Shown here piece after piece: positions 22,269 to 30,192 of a stretch of DNA of 33,208 nt; within the stretch, counting starts at the first letter, position 1, and each line of letters starts with the position of its first letter. The position numbers and the translations under genes are program-made. The stretch lies in NCBI GenBank assembly GCA_937924905.1, contig CALDUK010000013.1, forward strand, positions 1-33,208, read 5' to 3'. The notes beneath the pieces were generated by a model that saw only the letters and a list, made by a program, of their open reading frames with translations, searched no databases and was not told the DNA's origin. The stretch comes from an uncultured Paracoccaceae bacterium (lineage in GTDB: Bacteria; Pseudomonadota; Alphaproteobacteria; Rhodobacterales; Rhodobacteraceae).

Positions 22269-23444
22269 TTACCGTTCAACGCAAAGCGCAACGCCCATGC
22301 CGCCGCCGATGCACAGCGTGGCCAGACCTTTTTTCGCATCGCGCCGCTTCATCTCGAACAAAAGCGTGTTCAGGACGCGCGCCCCGGATGCGCCAATCGG
22401 GTGCCCTATGGCAATCGCGCCGCCGTTCACGTTCACAATCTCGGGGTCCCAGCCCATGTCTTTGTTCACAGCACAGGCCTGTGCGGCAAAGGCTTCGTTT
22501 GCTTCGACCAGATCAAGATCACCAACAGCCCAGCCGGCCTTATCAAGCGCTTTGCGCGAGGCATAGATCGGACCAACGCCCATGATCGACGGGTCAAGAC
22601 CAGCAGTCGCATAAGAGGCGATCCGCGCCAACGGTTCGATGCCGCGTTTCTCGGCGTCGTCGGCGCTCATCAGCAAAACGCCCGCCGCACCGTCATTGAT
22701 GCCCGACGCATTCCCCGCCGTCACCGTGCCGCCGTCGCGTACAAAGGCGGGGCGCAGCTTGGTCATATTGTCGATGGTTGCGCCGTGGCGAATGTATTCG
22801 TCCTTGTCGACGACAATGTCGCCCTTGCGGGTCTTTACTGTGAACGGCGTGATTTCCTCATCAAACTTGCCGGCCTTCTGTGCGGCCTCGGCCTTGTTTT
22901 GGCTGGCCAGCGCAAATTCGTCCTGGGCTTCACGGCTGATCTGCCATTTTTCGGCAACGTTCTCGGCCGTCTGACCCATATGATAGCCGTTGAAGGCGTC
23001 CCACAGACCGTCTTTGATCATCGTGTCGATCAGTTTCATATCGCCCATTTTCTGACCCGCGCGAATGGCTTGGGCATGCGGGCTCATCGACATGTTTTCC
23101 TGGCCCCCAGCGGCGATGATGGATGCGTCGCCCAGCTGAATATGCTGTGCGCCCAAGGCAACCGCGCGCAGGCCCGAGCCACATACCTGATTAAGGCCCC
23201 AGGCCGCGCTTTCAATTGGCAGACCAGCATTGATATGAGCCTGCCGTGCAGGGTTCTGGCCTTGGCCAGCGGTCAGGACCTGACCCAGAATGGTTTCCGA
23301 CACATCGGCTTTGTCGATGCCCGCGCGCTCGACCAATGCTTCCAGCATGGTGGCGCCAAGATCATGGGCGGGGGTGTTCGCAAAACTTCCACTAAAGCTG
23401 CCCACTGCGGTGCGGGCGGCCGAGGCGATAACGACATTGGTCAT
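22269..23444 (-). CDS. phbA: Acetyl-CoA C-acetyltransferase (beta-ketothiolase, PhbA/PhaA)
   Basis: Condenses two acetyl-CoA to acetoacetyl-CoA, the first PHB step; the reverse reaction serves fatty-acid and ketone use. It has 391 residues, the standard length. Nucleophile Cys88 lies in [11 protein letters not shown]; His348 in [10 protein letters not shown] and Cys378 in [10 protein letters not shown] complete the active site, with numbering identical to the Zoogloea enzyme. The start ATG 23444 follows GAGGAGG. A PhaR-type operator lies 28 bases upstream. The PHB synthase gene is not in this window. Confidence 0.97.
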   Translation of the reverse strand: MTNVVIASAARTAVGSFSGSFANTPAHDLGATMLEALVERAGIDKADVSETILGQVLTAGQGQNPARQAHINAGLPIESAAWGLNQVCGSGLRAVALGAQHIQLGDASIIAAGGQENMSMSPHAQAIRAGQKMGDMKLIDTMIKDGLWDAFNGYHMGQTAENVAEKWQISREAQDEFALASQNKAEAAQKAGKFDEEITPFTVKTRKGDIVVDKDEYIRHGATIDNMTKLRPAFVRDGGTVTAGNASGINDGAAGVLLMSADDAEKRGIEPLARIASYATAGLDPSIMGVGPIYASRKALDKAGWAVGDLDLVEANEAFAAQACAVNKDMGWDPEIVNVNGGAIAIGHPIGASGARVLNTLLFEMKRRDAKKGLATLCIGGGMGVALCVER

Positions 23445-23471
23445 ATGGCTTCCTCCTCAGAAGCAATGTTT

Positions 23472-23482
23472 CTGCATTGCAG
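23472..23482. promoter_or_regulatory. PhaR-type operator upstream of phbA
   Basis: CTGCATTGCAG fits the CTGC-N3-GCAG consensus described for the PHB-sensing repressor PhaR in Paracoccus denitrificans and Rhodobacter sphaeroides. It lies 28 bases before the phbA start, where a bound repressor would block transcription. A flanking inverted pair GCAATG...CATTGC (23463-23468 and 23475-23480) overlaps it. The phaR gene itself is not in the window. Confidence 0.65.
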
Positions 23483-23503
23483 CATTCATGTATTGATCTG
23501 CCG

Positions 23504-23530
23504 AAAAAAGGCAATGCGCAGAATGCCGCG
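23504..23530 (-). terminator. Possible weak terminator downstream of soeC
   Basis: On the minus strand a GGCA...TGCC pair with a ten-base loop is followed by TTTTTT (23509-23504). The stem is only four pairs, so termination is uncertain, but the T-run is placed properly between the soeC stop (23554) and phbA. Confidence 0.3.
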
Positions 23531-23553
23531 TTACCGGTATAGCCGCTATGCGG

Positions 23554-24423
23554 TTATCGCCCGTAATAAAAGCTGACGACGTGTCGCGCTTCGGCAAAAA
23601 ACACCCACCGCTGAATCAGAACGCCTGCCAGATGCAGAACGACGGCAAGTGCGGCAAACATGTGCGAAAAGGGCAGAAACAGCAGAACCGCGGGCAAGAT
23701 GATGCCAAACAGGACGGCGGCGGCTTTCAGAACACTGGTGTGTTTGCGTGCAACCCGAAATACCATTTCTTTGGTCAGGTAATTCTCGCCTGTATGCGGG
23801 GCCTCAAATGCGCTGACCTTGCCACGGGGGCCAAGGCCGGTGGCGGTTCCGATATTGCTTTCATCCGCTTTTTCGCGACGATCCTGATCGACCCAGGCGA
23901 AAAGCTGAAGGATCAGCAACAGCGGCAACAGCGCCTGCACCAGTGCGACACGGCCTGTCAAAAGCGCACCACCCGTGATCGCATAAGCCAAAAAGAGGAT
24001 CGGTGTTGACCAGTGATTCCACCGGGGCACCGTGCGCATCTGGGTATAGATCATCGAGGTCGCAATCACGGTCGCAATCGCCAGCAGTCCGCCGACAATG
24101 CCCAGAAGGCTGAACCGGGTGTCAAAGAAGACCAGCCCAATGGCGTAAAACCCCATCGACACAAGCGTGGCGACCGCCAGCCAAGCCTCGCGGCTAAGCC
24201 AGGATGACCGCCATTGGGTGAACGCTTTCATCGCGCGTTCCGGGTGACCCAAGTGAAAGGTCGACGACAACAGCCCGCCAACCGCCAGTGCATTGGCGAT
24301 CAGAAAGAACCAGAAGGCGGTCCATCCGCGCGGGGCCGGGCCATCAAGGCCAAGAAAAGCCAGCATGCCAAAGCCCAGGCCCGACAGCGTGGTGAACAGG
24401 ATGATCGATGGGGCGGGATGCAT
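23554..24423 (-). CDS. soeC: Membrane anchor subunit of sulfite dehydrogenase, DmsC-type (SoeC)
   Basis: Integral membrane subunit, 289 residues, expected to bind quinone and anchor SoeAB to the cytoplasmic face of the inner membrane. About eight hydrophobic helices are visible, for example at residues 8-25, 35-55, 80-100, 106-125, 140-185 (two) and 235-275 (two), in the DmsC/PF04976 layout. SSTFHLGHPERAMKAFTQWRSSWLSREAW (split across two conserved loops) is typical of the family. The start overlaps the soeB stop as ATGA (24423-24425 region), so it is translationally coupled. The assignment to Soe rather than Dms rests on the catalytic subunit lacking a Tat signal. Confidence 0.8.
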   Translation of the reverse strand: MHPAPSIILFTTLSGLGFGMLAFLGLDGPAPRGWTAFWFFLIANALAVGGLLSSTFHLGHPERAMKAFTQWRSSWLSREAWLAVATLVSMGFYAIGLVFFDTRFSLLGIVGGLLAIATVIATSMIYTQMRTVPRWNHWSTPILFLAYAITGGALLTGRVALVQALLPLLLILQLFAWVDQDRREKADESNIGTATGLGPRGKVSAFEAPHTGENYLTKEMVFRVARKHTSVLKAAAVLFGIILPAVLLFLPFSHMFAALAVVLHLAGVLIQRWVFFAEARHVVSFYYGR

Positions 24424-25172
24424 CAGGACACCTTCGATAATGTACGGTCAAGCCAGCCAAGAAAGCCCGTTGGTTCTTCGGCCACCGGTTCCAGATAGGG
24501 GGCGAGCACGTCGAACTCGGGCGCTTCGTCGCGCGGGCGCGGCGGCAGATACTGGTTGACCGGCGATGTGCCCTGTTCCGGCATCAGGTCAATCCCGCCG
24601 CGTTCGGCGACCAGTTTGGAAACGTCGCTTTCGGGGTCAGACAAATCACCGAAATGCCGGGCCCCGGCGGGGCACGTGCGCACACAGGCAGGCTGACGGT
24701 CTTCTTCTGGCAGGTTGTCGTTGTAAATCCGGTCAACGCACAGCGTGCATTTCTTCATCACCTGTTCTTCCGGGTCCATCTCGCGCGCACCATAAGGGCA
24801 GGCCCAGGCGCAAAGTCCGCAGCCAATGCAATCGCTTTCGTTCACCAGAACGATACCGTCTTCCACGCGCTTATAGCTGGCACCGGTCGGGCACACGGTC
24901 ACGCAAGGCGCGTCTGCACAATGCAAACAGCTTTTCGGCATGTGAAACAGCTGCGCCGGGCCTTGCTCGGGCTGAACCTCGTAGGAATGCACGCGGTTCA
25001 GAAAACTGCCAACCGGGTTCGCGCCATAGGCATCCTTATCTGCCAACGGTGCGCCATAGTTTTCAGTGTTCCAACCTTTGCACGCGGTCACGCAGGCGTG
25101 GCAGCCGACACAGGTATCCAGGTCGATGACAAGGCCAAGCGATTTCTCGGTATGTTGCGGTAGGGATGTCAT
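24423..25172 (-). CDS. soeB: Iron-sulfur subunit of sulfite dehydrogenase (SoeB), four [4Fe-4S] motifs
   Basis: Electron-transfer subunit of 249 residues from ATG 25172. Four ferredoxin-type cysteine groups are present: C21-C24-C27-C31 (CVGCHACVTAC), then KSCLHC..PCVTVCP, DCIGCGLCAWACP, and KKCTLC with PACVRTCP. This DmsB/PsrB layout carries electrons from the molybdenum subunit to the membrane anchor. The reading frame extends upstream to 25331, inside soeA, but that part is unrelated, and the family begins near residue 54 of it. The start forms an ATGA overlap with the soeA stop. The C-terminal 50 residues (NQYLPPRPRDEAPEF...LGWLDRTLSKV) probably contact SoeC. Confidence 0.85.
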   Translation of the reverse strand: MTSLPQHTEKSLGLVIDLDTCVGCHACVTACKGWNTENYGAPLADKDAYGANPVGSFLNRVHSYEVQPEQGPAQLFHMPKSCLHCADAPCVTVCPTGASYKRVEDGIVLVNESDCIGCGLCAWACPYGAREMDPEEQVMKKCTLCVDRIYNDNLPEEDRQPACVRTCPAGARHFGDLSDPESDVSKLVAERGGIDLMPEQGTSPVNQYLPPRPRDEAPEFDVLAPYLEPVAEEPTGFLGWLDRTLSKVS

Positions 25173-27973
25173 GTGCCAAGCTTCTGTTTGACGGTGGCCG
25201 GCCCCGTGCCCACGGGGCTGTTCTGCGCCGGGTGTGCAGGCTGGCTTTCGGTTGGTGCAGTGGTCTTTTCGACCTTTACCCGCAAATCGAACCATGCGGC
25301 CTGGCCCGTGATCGGGTCTGAATTTGCCCACCGCAACCCATCGCCCTTGGGCGGCAGCAATTCATGGATGATGTGGTTCAACAAAAAGCCCTTGGTGGCC
25401 TCGGGCGCGTCTTTGTCCAGGGCCCAGGCCCCTTTGCGCTTGCCAATGGCGTTCCAGGTCCAGACCGTATTGTCATTCAATGCGGCCATATGCGCGACCG
25501 GCACGGTGATTTCACCATGGGGCGAGGTGACCTTGGCCCAGTCGCCCTCGTTGAAACCGTTCGCGTTCCAAATCTTGGTCGGGACATAAAGCGGGTTCCG
25601 GCCATGAATTTGCCGAAGCCATGCATTTTGCGACCCCCATGAATGGTACATGGCCATCGGGCGCTGCGTCAGCGCGTGAACGTCGAAAGCATCATCAGCT
25701 TCCGAGAATGGCGAGTACCATGTTGGCAGCGGGCTCATGGTTTCGGCATAGCGTGCCTTCAGATGATCGGGCGGTGACAGCCGGTGCTTGCCTTCGGCCG
25801 CCAGTTGGAACCGGCGCAGCGGTTCGCACCAAAGTGTAAACAGATAGGGCTGGGGCGCATCAAACAGACCAAGATCGACCGCCCAGTCCTGATAGGCGTT
25901 GTTCCAGGGCTTATAAAACTCGGCGTCTTCGGGAATATGGCTGATCCAGAAACTGCCGTTCTCGATGTATTTCTCGATCTGGTTCGGATTGGACGGGCCG
26001 CGCCCATGTTGCGTGCCATCGCCGCGAAAGCCCGCTAATGGCCCGATGCCTGGCTTGCGTTCGTGGTTCTGGATGTAATCGCCGTAATCCGCGTATTTCT
26101 GGCCGCCGTCCTCATTGACGAAACCGGGCAGCTCCAGCTTGGCGCCAAGTTCGCAGAGCACAGATTGAAAGCCGCGCACATTGCGATCAGGTTCAACAAC
26201 CGGCCAGCGGATCGCATCGGCCGCAGCTTCGGCTTCGCAAATGGGCCGGTCCAGCAAGCTGATACAGTCGTGGCGTTCCAAATAGGTTGTGTCGGGCAAA
26301 ATCAGGTCGGCATAGGCGACCATTTCCGATGAATAGGCATCGGAATAGATGATGCGCGGAATAACATATTCGCCGGTCTCATCTGTGTCCGTCAGCATTT
26401 TCATGACACCGGACGTGTTCATGGACGAATTCCACGACATATTCGCCATATACAGCATCATGGTGTCGATCTTGTACGGATCGCCCGCATAGGCGTTAGA
26501 GATCACCATATGCATCAGACCATGCGCGCTCATCGGGTTTTCCCATGAAAACGCTTTGTCGATACGTTTGGGTGTGCCGTCTTCGTGGATCAACAGATCG
26601 TCGGGGCCGTGCAGGAAACCCAGATGCGGCCCGTCCAGCGGCTTGCCCGGGGTCACGCCCGCATGTGGTTTGGGGTGAATGGTCGACGGCTTTGGATAGG
26701 GCGGCTTAAACCGGAAGCCGCCGGGCACCTCGACGCTGCCCAGGATGATCTGCAACAAATGCAGCGCGCGGCAGGTCTGGAACCCGTTGGAATGGGCACT
26801 GATCCCGCGCATTGCGTGGAAGGCGACAGGGCGCCCGATCATTTTGGCGTGTTTGTCGCCCCGGAAGTCTGTCCATTCGCGGTCCAGCTCGATCGCTTCG
26901 TCAAAGGCGACGCGCGCCAGGTCGGCGGCGATGGCGCGGATGCGTTCGGCGCTGATGCCCACCCGGTCGGCGACGGTTTCCGGCGCATAGGTGTCGGTCA
27001 GATAGGTCTCGGCCATATGATGCATGACCGGGCGATGGGTGATGCCGGCATGGCGCAATGTGCCTGCCAGATCGGGCTGCACGCCCGGTGTATCAAACGC
27101 TTCGGTTTTGCCGGTGCGACGGTCGATGACCAGCTTTTTGCCCGCCTCATTGGTCAGGATCAGCCCGTGTTCATCGCTGTCAGGGTCTTCGTTGACCAGA
27201 CAGGCGGCGTCGGTGAAGCGCGCCAGATAATCCAGATCAATCCGGCCCGCCTTGATCAGGCAATGCACAAGGCTGAGAATGAACAGACCATCGGTGCCCG
27301 GCGTGATGCCCACCCATTCATCGGCCACGGCATTATACCCGGTGCGCACCGGGTTGACGCCAATCACTTTGGCCCCGCGCGCTTTCAGCTTGCCAATGCC
27401 CATTTTGATCGGGTTTGAATCGTGGTCTTCAGCAACGCCGAAAATCATAAACAGCTTTGTGCGGTCCCAATCCGGCTGGCCAAATTCCCAAAACGCGCCG
27501 CCCATCGTATAAATGCCGGCAGCCGCCATATTGACCGAACAAAATCCACCATGGGCCGCATAGTTCGGGGTGCCAAAGGACTGCGCCCAAAAGCTGGTGA
27601 AGGATTGCGATTGATCGCGGCCTGTGAAGAAGGCGAATTTGGATTGGTCGGTGTCGCGTAACGGCTTTAGCCAGCCGGCGGCAATGTCCAGCGCTTCGTC
27701 CCAGGAGATCTCTTCAAATTCACCCGATCCGCGGGGCCCGACCCGTTTCATCGGCGCGCGCAGGCGGGCGGGCGACAGATGTTGCATGATCCCGGATGAC
27801 CCTTTGGCACACAGAACGCCCCGGTTGACCGGATGATCACGGTTGCCTTCGATATAGGCAACCTTGCCGTCTTTCAGATGCACATCGATGCCGCAGCGGC
27901 AGGCGCACATATAGCACGTCGTCTTCCGCACCTCGTCCGAGACTTTGGGCGATGTATCCAGGTTGATGGACAT
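25169..27973 (-). CDS. soeA: Molybdopterin-containing catalytic subunit of sulfite dehydrogenase (SoeA)
   Basis: Large molybdenum-bis-MGD oxidoreductase, 934 residues from ATG 27973 (GGAGG upstream). The N-terminal [4Fe-4S] ligands are Cys20, Cys23, Cys27 and Cys55 (TTCYMCACRCGID and GVLCAKG). Cys145 in GGFCSVNMAAAG is the likely Mo ligand. Cofactor-binding segments follow, and the C-terminal MGD-binding domain includes MYHSWGSQNAWLRQIHGRNPLYV. No twin-arginine signal is present, so the subunit should face the cytoplasm; this separates SoeA from exported PsrA/DmsA relatives. SoeABC of Allochromatium and Ruegeria oxidises sulfite to sulfate. A different oxyanion substrate remains possible. It heads a three-gene operon with ATGA overlaps. 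Confidence 0.8.
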   Translation of the reverse strand: MSINLDTSPKVSDEVRKTTCYMCACRCGIDVHLKDGKVAYIEGNRDHPVNRGVLCAKGSSGIMQHLSPARLRAPMKRVGPRGSGEFEEISWDEALDIAAGWLKPLRDTDQSKFAFFTGRDQSQSFTSFWAQSFGTPNYAAHGGFCSVNMAAAGIYTMGGAFWEFGQPDWDRTKLFMIFGVAEDHDSNPIKMGIGKLKARGAKVIGVNPVRTGYNAVADEWVGITPGTDGLFILSLVHCLIKAGRIDLDYLARFTDAACLVNEDPDSDEHGLILTNEAGKKLVIDRRTGKTEAFDTPGVQPDLAGTLRHAGITHRPVMHHMAETYLTDTYAPETVADRVGISAERIRAIAADLARVAFDEAIELDREWTDFRGDKHAKMIGRPVAFHAMRGISAHSNGFQTCRALHLLQIILGSVEVPGGFRFKPPYPKPSTIHPKPHAGVTPGKPLDGPHLGFLHGPDDLLIHEDGTPKRIDKAFSWENPMSAHGLMHMVISNAYAGDPYKIDTMMLYMANMSWNSSMNTSGVMKMLTDTDETGEYVIPRIIYSDAYSSEMVAYADLILPDTTYLERHDCISLLDRPICEAEAAADAIRWPVVEPDRNVRGFQSVLCELGAKLELPGFVNEDGGQKYADYGDYIQNHERKPGIGPLAGFRGDGTQHGRGPSNPNQIEKYIENGSFWISHIPEDAEFYKPWNNAYQDWAVDLGLFDAPQPYLFTLWCEPLRRFQLAAEGKHRLSPPDHLKARYAETMSPLPTWYSPFSEADDAFDVHALTQRPMAMYHSWGSQNAWLRQIHGRNPLYVPTKIWNANGFNEGDWAKVTSPHGEITVPVAHMAALNDNTVWTWNAIGKRKGAWALDKDAPEATKGFLLNHIIHELLPPKGDGLRWANSDPITGQAAWFDLRVKVEKTTAPTESQPAHPAQNSPVGTGPATVKQKLGT

Positions 27974-28032
27974 GCCGTATCGTTCCTCCCGCAGGTGATT
28001 ATGCCAAATTTGCCCGCAACGTGCGAGAGCCA

Positions 28033-28095
28033 CCGCCTGTCCTATTTAGGCGGCGCGTGCATCATGGATTAGGACCAGTGTTGATGTCCGCCTAA
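28033..28095. promoter_or_regulatory. Repeated CCGCCT(AA) motifs upstream of soeA
   Basis: CCGCCT (28033-28038) pairs with AGGCGG (28048-28053), and the longer TTAGGCGG (28046-28053) has an inverted copy CCGCCTAA at 28088-28095, centre to centre 42 bases, about four helical turns. This is the only intergenic region before soeABC, so these are candidate regulator sites, perhaps for looping. No regulator gene is adjacent. Confidence 0.4.
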
Positions 28096-28118
28096 GTCCA
28101 GATACAGCACCCTTCGGA

Positions 28119-28940
28119 TCAATACAGATCCGAGGCCGTTGGCGTGTCTGCAGCGGTAGCGGCGGCCTTGTCTGTTTTTGCGCGAAAGCTGTTGATGGCG
28201 GCAGTGGCGCCGGTGGCCAAAATCACGCTGTCGGTGGCCAAGGTGACCATGTCATACCCCCACTCTACGGCGCGCGCCGCATAGTCCGGTGTCGCGCAAT
28301 GAAGCGCGGCGCGTTTGCCATTGTCATGCGCCGCCTCGCAGATTTGCTTGATGGCGGCGATCACTTCGGGTTCTTCACGGTCCAGACCCGGTTTCAGGGT
28401 GCCGTTGCTCATACCAAGGGACAGGTCCGACGGTCCGACATAAAGCGCATCCAGATGGGCGGTGGCGGCAATTGCGTCCAGGTTCGACAGGGCTGTGCCG
28501 GTTTCGATCATCGCAAAGGCAATGACTGAGCTATTGGCCGTGTCTTTGTCATACCCGCCATAGGCAAAGGTTGCCCGGGTCGGTCCCCAGCTTCGTTGAC
28601 CCAATGGTGGATAGCGCAAATAGCTGACAAATTCCGCCGCTTCTTCGGGTGTATTGATCATCGGGCAAATGATGCCAGCAGCGCCCGCATCCAAAAACTT
28701 CATAATCCAGGTCGGGTCGCACCATGGCACCCGCGCCATCAGCGTTTTCCCCGAATGAGTCATGGCCTGAACCATCGGCAGTACGTTGGAATAGTCGCTG
28801 GGCCCATGCTGACAATCGATGGTCAGCGACGTGAAATCCTGCGCGGCCAACACCTCGGCCGAAAAGGGATGCCCGATGTTCAGCCAGGCGTTGATGGCGG
28901 TCTGTCCGTCTGCCCAAGCGTCGCGCACGCTATTTTTCAT
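28119..28940 (-). CDS. HpcH/HpaI-family aldolase
   Basis: Class II metal-dependent aldolase of 273 residues, cleaving 4-hydroxy-2-oxo acids to pyruvate and an aldehyde. Expected catalytic residues are present: His45 (DCQHGPSDY), Arg70 (MARVPW), metal ligands Glu146 (AMIETGTA) and Asp172 (VGPSDLSLGM). The C-terminal 25 residues are Ala/Thr-rich and variable. The exact substrate (2,4-dihydroxyhept-2-enedioate, 2-keto-3-deoxy sugars, or other) cannot be told. GGGGG precedes ATG 28940. A long upstream leader and a candidate promoter suggest it has its own transcript. Confidence 0.88.
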   Translation of the reverse strand: MKNSVRDAWADGQTAINAWLNIGHPFSAEVLAAQDFTSLTIDCQHGPSDYSNVLPMVQAMTHSGKTLMARVPWCDPTWIMKFLDAGAAGIICPMINTPEEAAEFVSYLRYPPLGQRSWGPTRATFAYGGYDKDTANSSVIAFAMIETGTALSNLDAIAATAHLDALYVGPSDLSLGMSNGTLKPGLDREEPEVIAAIKQICEAAHDNGKRAALHCATPDYAARAVEWGYDMVTLATDSVILATGATAAINSFRAKTDKAAATAADTPTASDLY

Positions 28941-28993
28941 GGTATCCCCCCAAGTTTAGATGACGGTGTCCGCATCGGCGGCCACCGTGTCAA

Positions 28994-29022
28994 AGTTCTG
29001 ACCCGCAGGCACAACTTGTCAA
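28994..29022 (-). promoter_or_regulatory. Possible promoter of the aldolase gene
   Basis: On the minus strand TTGACA (29022-29017) matches the -35 consensus exactly and is followed after 17 bases by AGAACT (28999-28994), a poor -10. A second TTGACA lies 13 bases further downstream on the same strand. It is 53 bases from the aldolase ATG. Confidence 0.35.
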
Positions 29023-29051
29023 TATCGAAGGGAAATTTCCGCTAAGCCGGA

Positions 29052-29228
29052 CTAACGGAAATCGTCAAGGCGGATGCCGTGAACGATCGTGAACGAGGTC
29101 AGGATCGCCGTCCCGACAATCGCATAAAATCCAATGGTGTGGCCAGCAGCCAAACCAGATGTAATCGAGCCATACAACGACACGGCCAATGCAAACGGTA
29201 CACTAAAGAGAACTGCTCCAAGCGCCAT
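29052..29228 (-). CDS. Small membrane protein, two predicted helices, unknown function
   Basis: Fifty-eight residues from ATG 29228 (GGGA nine bases upstream): a first helix LGAVLFSVPFALAVSLYG, a short loop, and a second helix IGFYAIVGTAILTSFTIVHG, ending IRLDDFR. A TTG at 29270 would add a positively charged N-terminus (GQTKGAGKPAGIK), which would suit a helical hairpin with both ends in the cytoplasm; the choice is open. No family is recognised. It lies upstream of the aldolase gene on the same strand. Confidence 0.5.
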   Translation of the reverse strand: MALGAVLFSVPFALAVSLYGSITSGLAAGHTIGFYAIVGTAILTSFTIVHGIRLDDFR

Positions 29229-29341
29229 TTTGATCCCAGCGGGTTTACCCGCTCCCTTTGTTTGTCCCAATTGTCAGAACAGTAGGCGACATAGCGCCGG
29301 ATATTGTCAACAGACTGTCACAAAAGTGAGCCTGAACTTGG

Positions 29342-30124
29342 CTATTCCGGCGAAAATTCGCGTATAGGTTGTATTTCCACATCACGTAAAAGTTGCAAAA
29401 ATCCCAAAATTTGATGTTTCGCGGCTATCGCCCCCTTCTCGGCGGTGGCCAAATGGGCCTCGCCCACGGTGCCATCGGGGTTCAAATCCGACGCGATCCA
29501 GCCGTATGACACCGGCCCAATGGGTGGGATTCTTGCTGATTCGGCGGTCGAGGCGAAATTTTCTGCGGCGGTCATATCCACCAGTGCAGGTTTGAAATAC
29601 AGCATCAGCGATGTTTCGCGGTCGCCCCCATGGATTCCGTAAGCCGTTTCACGGTCAGAAAAAAGCCCCTCGGGCGCGCCGAAATTCCCCCACTGGCACT
29701 TCACAGCGAACATATTTGCCTGCACCCGCAGTTCACGCGCCAAAATAGAGATCAGATCAAGATTGCCGCCATGGCTGTTCACGATCACGATTTTGCGGAC
29801 ACCTGCGCGCGCCACAGACAGGCCAATCTCGGTCCAGGCCCGCAGCGCGGTTTCGGCGTTTAGGGTCAACGTGCCTTTGGCATGCAAATGTTCGTTTGAT
29901 TTGCCAACCGCTTGCACAGGAAGGATACGAATATCCAGATCGTCGGGGCAGGCGTCGCGCAGTTCGGCCAACATGCCTTCGGCAATCATCGTGTCGACGC
30001 CCACTGGCAAATGCGGGCCGTGTTGTTCAATCGCCGCCGTTGGCAGAATGGCGATGGTCTTGTCGGGGTCAATCTCGTCGTATTCGGTTGTCCGATACTC
30101 TGCCCAGTCCAGTCGTCGTGTCAT
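29342..30124 (-). CDS. Creatininase-family amidohydrolase
   Basis: Metal-dependent hydrolase of 260 residues. Family metal and catalytic residues are in place: Glu33, His35 and Asp44 in AIEQHGPHLPVGVDT, His118 in VNSHGGN, and Glu170 in YGIHGGDRETSLM. Members include creatinine amidohydrolase, inosose hydrolases, a formamidopyrimidine deformylase and peptide-modifying proteases (MftE), so the substrate is uncertain. No signal peptide, so cytoplasmic. It lies 68 bases downstream of the two flavodoxin-fold genes on the same strand, with a small hairpin between, and probably belongs to the same catabolic operon. Confidence 0.9.
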   Translation of the reverse strand: MTRRLDWAEYRTTEYDEIDPDKTIAILPTAAIEQHGPHLPVGVDTMIAEGMLAELRDACPDDLDIRILPVQAVGKSNEHLHAKGTLTLNAETALRAWTEIGLSVARAGVRKIVIVNSHGGNLDLISILARELRVQANMFAVKCQWGNFGAPEGLFSDRETAYGIHGGDRETSLMLYFKPALVDMTAAENFASTAESARIPPIGPVSYGWIASDLNPDGTVGEAHLATAEKGAIAAKHQILGFLQLLRDVEIQPIREFSPE

Positions 30125-30139
30125 GCTGTGATCTTCTTG

Positions 30140-30157
30140 GAAAAGGCCGCTTGGCCT
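30140..30157 (-). terminator. Small hairpin with T-run between the flavodoxin-fold and creatininase genes
   Basis: On the minus strand AGGCC, loop AAGC, GGCCT, then TTT. A five-pair stem is weak for termination; partial attenuation or an mRNA structure before the creatininase start, 16 bases downstream, is possible. Confidence 0.3.
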
Positions 30158-30192
30158 AAAGGGCCGGTCGGCGGTGGAAAGGGACGGCGCAG

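Noticed and set aside
22095-23576. A 493-codon plus-strand open frame across phbA and the flanking gaps
   Set aside because: It is antisense to phbA, whose active-site residues are all present. Its product is Arg/His/Ala-rich without domain motifs, and GC-rich codon bias readily creates such shadows.
25173-25331. N-terminal extension of soeB
   Set aside because: It lies wholly inside soeA, and the ferredoxin-like family starts at ATG 25172, which makes a standard ATGA overlap.
26585-27418. 277-codon plus-strand frame opposite soeA
   Set aside because: It mirrors the codon bias of soeA and has no ribosome-binding site or domain signature.
28115-28132. CGGATC/GATCCG hairpin at the aldolase stop codon
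   Set aside because: The six-pair stem has no following T-run and includes the stop codon; terminator function is not supported.
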